Position numbers and translations under genes: made by a program
The notes under the pieces: model-generated
What the model saw: only the letters and a program-made list of their open reading frames with translations
The model's database searches: none
What the model was told of the DNA's origin: nothing
In this document: positions 63,406 to 64,000 of the stretch, in pieces
Numbering within the stretch: the first letter of the stretch is position 1
Layout: each line of letters opens with the position of its first letter
Source of the DNA: Gemmatimonadales bacterium
GTDB taxonomy: Bacteria; Gemmatimonadota; Gemmatimonadetes; Gemmatimonadales; GWC2-71-9
Direction: 5' to 3'
Length of the DNA stretch: 64,000 bases
Assembly: GCA_036500345.1 (NCBI GenBank)
Contig: DASYCE010000015.1
Span: 62,001 to 126,000 of the forward strand

Positions 63406-64000
63406 GCTGATCCGGGCAGCGGAGCTGCCGAGCACAATGGAGGCGGCTCACAGCCTGGCGCAGGAGGGCGCGGCGCATGGTACGGCCGTCGTGGCGGCGC
63501 GCCAGACTGCCGGGCGTGGCACTCGCGGCCGGAACTGGTCGTCAGAACCCGGTGGCCTCTGGCTTTCGGTCGTGGCGCGCCCCGCGCGCGCCGATGCGCT
63601 CGAGGCACTGTCGCTTCGCATCGGTCTCGCGCTCGCGCTCGCCCTCGAGGCTGCGTCGCCGGCGCTCCCTCGGCTCGATCTCAAGTGGCCGAATGACATC
63701 GTCGTCGACCGTCGCAAGCTGGCCGGCATACTCTGCGAAGCACGCTGGGCAGCGGGGAAGTGCCAGTGGGTCGTGGTCGGCTTCGGCCTCAACGTCCGCA
63801 ACCCTATTCCCGATGACTTGAAGGAAATGGCGGTCTCGCTGTCGACCTGGGATCCTCGCGCCGATCCGGCCGAGCTCGCCGCTCCGGTCGCCGGCGCGAT
63901 TGCGCTGGCGGCGCGCGAAGCGGGACCACTCACGCCAGCCGAACTGGCGGCGTTCGCGCTGCGTGATGCACTGGCCGGCGCGCGGGTCACCGAGCCGGTG
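63395..64000 (+). CDS. birA: Biotin--[acetyl-CoA-carboxylase] ligase (3' end outside window)
   Basis: The first 202 codons of a biotin protein ligase are present and open to the right edge. The start at ATG 63395 lies inside uppP (11-bp overlap) and gives MPPELIRAAELPSTMEAAHSLA, the ligase opening. Biotinyl-AMP binding residues are in AARQTAGRGTRGRNWSSEPGGLWLSV, then LDLKWPNDIVVDRRKLAGILCEA and GFGLNVRN. There is no N-terminal winged-helix domain, so it is a monofunctional ligase without the DNA-binding repressor part of E. coli BirA. The C-terminal domain is cut off. Confidence 0.93.
   Translation, partial: MPPELIRAAELPSTMEAAHSLAQEGAAHGTAVVAARQTAGRGTRGRNWSSEPGGLWLSVVARPARADALEALSLRIGLALALALEAASPALPRLDLKWPNDIVVDRRKLAGILCEARWAAGKCQWVVVGFGLNVRNPIPDDLKEMAVSLSTWDPRADPAELAAPVAGAIALAAREAGPLTPAELAAFALRDALAGARVTEPV

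Overview
This is 64 kb of GC-rich (roughly two-thirds G+C), gene-dense chromosome from a Gram-negative-like bacterium, most likely a member of Gemmatimonadota. That assignment is an inference. It rests on several large secreted sortilin/BNR-propeller proteins, an OmpA-type and a Skp-type envelope protein, a Bat operon with domain fusions, BshA, and very tight packing with ATGA/GTGA/TTGA start-stop overlaps. No rRNA gene is present to confirm it. Start codons are often GTG or TTG, and one is probably CTG. Several genes appear to be transcribed leaderless, from a TAC(A/C/T)TT-like -10 box lying 8-9 nt before the start codon.

Layout. 1-1252: end of an SDR gene and a branched-chain aminotransferase. 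1277-8067 (minus): GH31 glycosidase, sortilin-like protein and OmpA protein. 8174-13466 (plus): a second sortilin-like protein, an NAD-binding epimerase-like protein and a DHDPS-family lyase. 13476-21359 (minus): substrate-binding lipoprotein, GHMP (fucokinase-like) kinase, heparinase II/III-like protein, class III aminotransferase and two amidohydrolases, all overlapping or closely spaced. This operon diverges from two Dpp-type permeases (21381-23190). 23264-31540: a UPF0182 membrane protein (plus), then a minus-strand glycan set of GH29 fucosidase, aldo/keto reductase, GH38 mannosidase and a PfpI-like protein. Together 5.8-31.5 kb is a glycan and sugar-acid catabolic region, and the 11.4-23.2 kb part looks like an uncharacterised pathway.

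31649-36577 holds two paralogous tRNA-Ser genes around an ABC exporter, a Skp-like chaperone, an M28 peptidase and a DUF445 protein. The DUF445 start codon lies 5 nt past a tRNA 3' end. 36617-40810: exported MsrB and a third sortilin-like protein, separated by 381 bp carrying degenerate repeats. 40807-44212: a methyltransferase that probably starts at CTG, then pyrR-pyrB-pyrC. 44318-48591: three accessory proteins (zinc ribbon, carboxypeptidase-regulatory-like, metzincin lipoprotein). 48600-51733: rpsT with a TTG start, a site-2 protease, scpA, scpB and a pseudouridine synthase.

51730-58818 is a Bat (aerotolerance-type) operon: MoxR, DUF58, a membrane protein, BatA, a BatB/BatC-like fusion and a BatD/BatE-like fusion. 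58823-64000 holds mutL, miaA, bshA, uppP and a biotin protein ligase cut by the window edge, nearly all overlapping. I found no CRISPR array, IS element, prophage or integrase gene.
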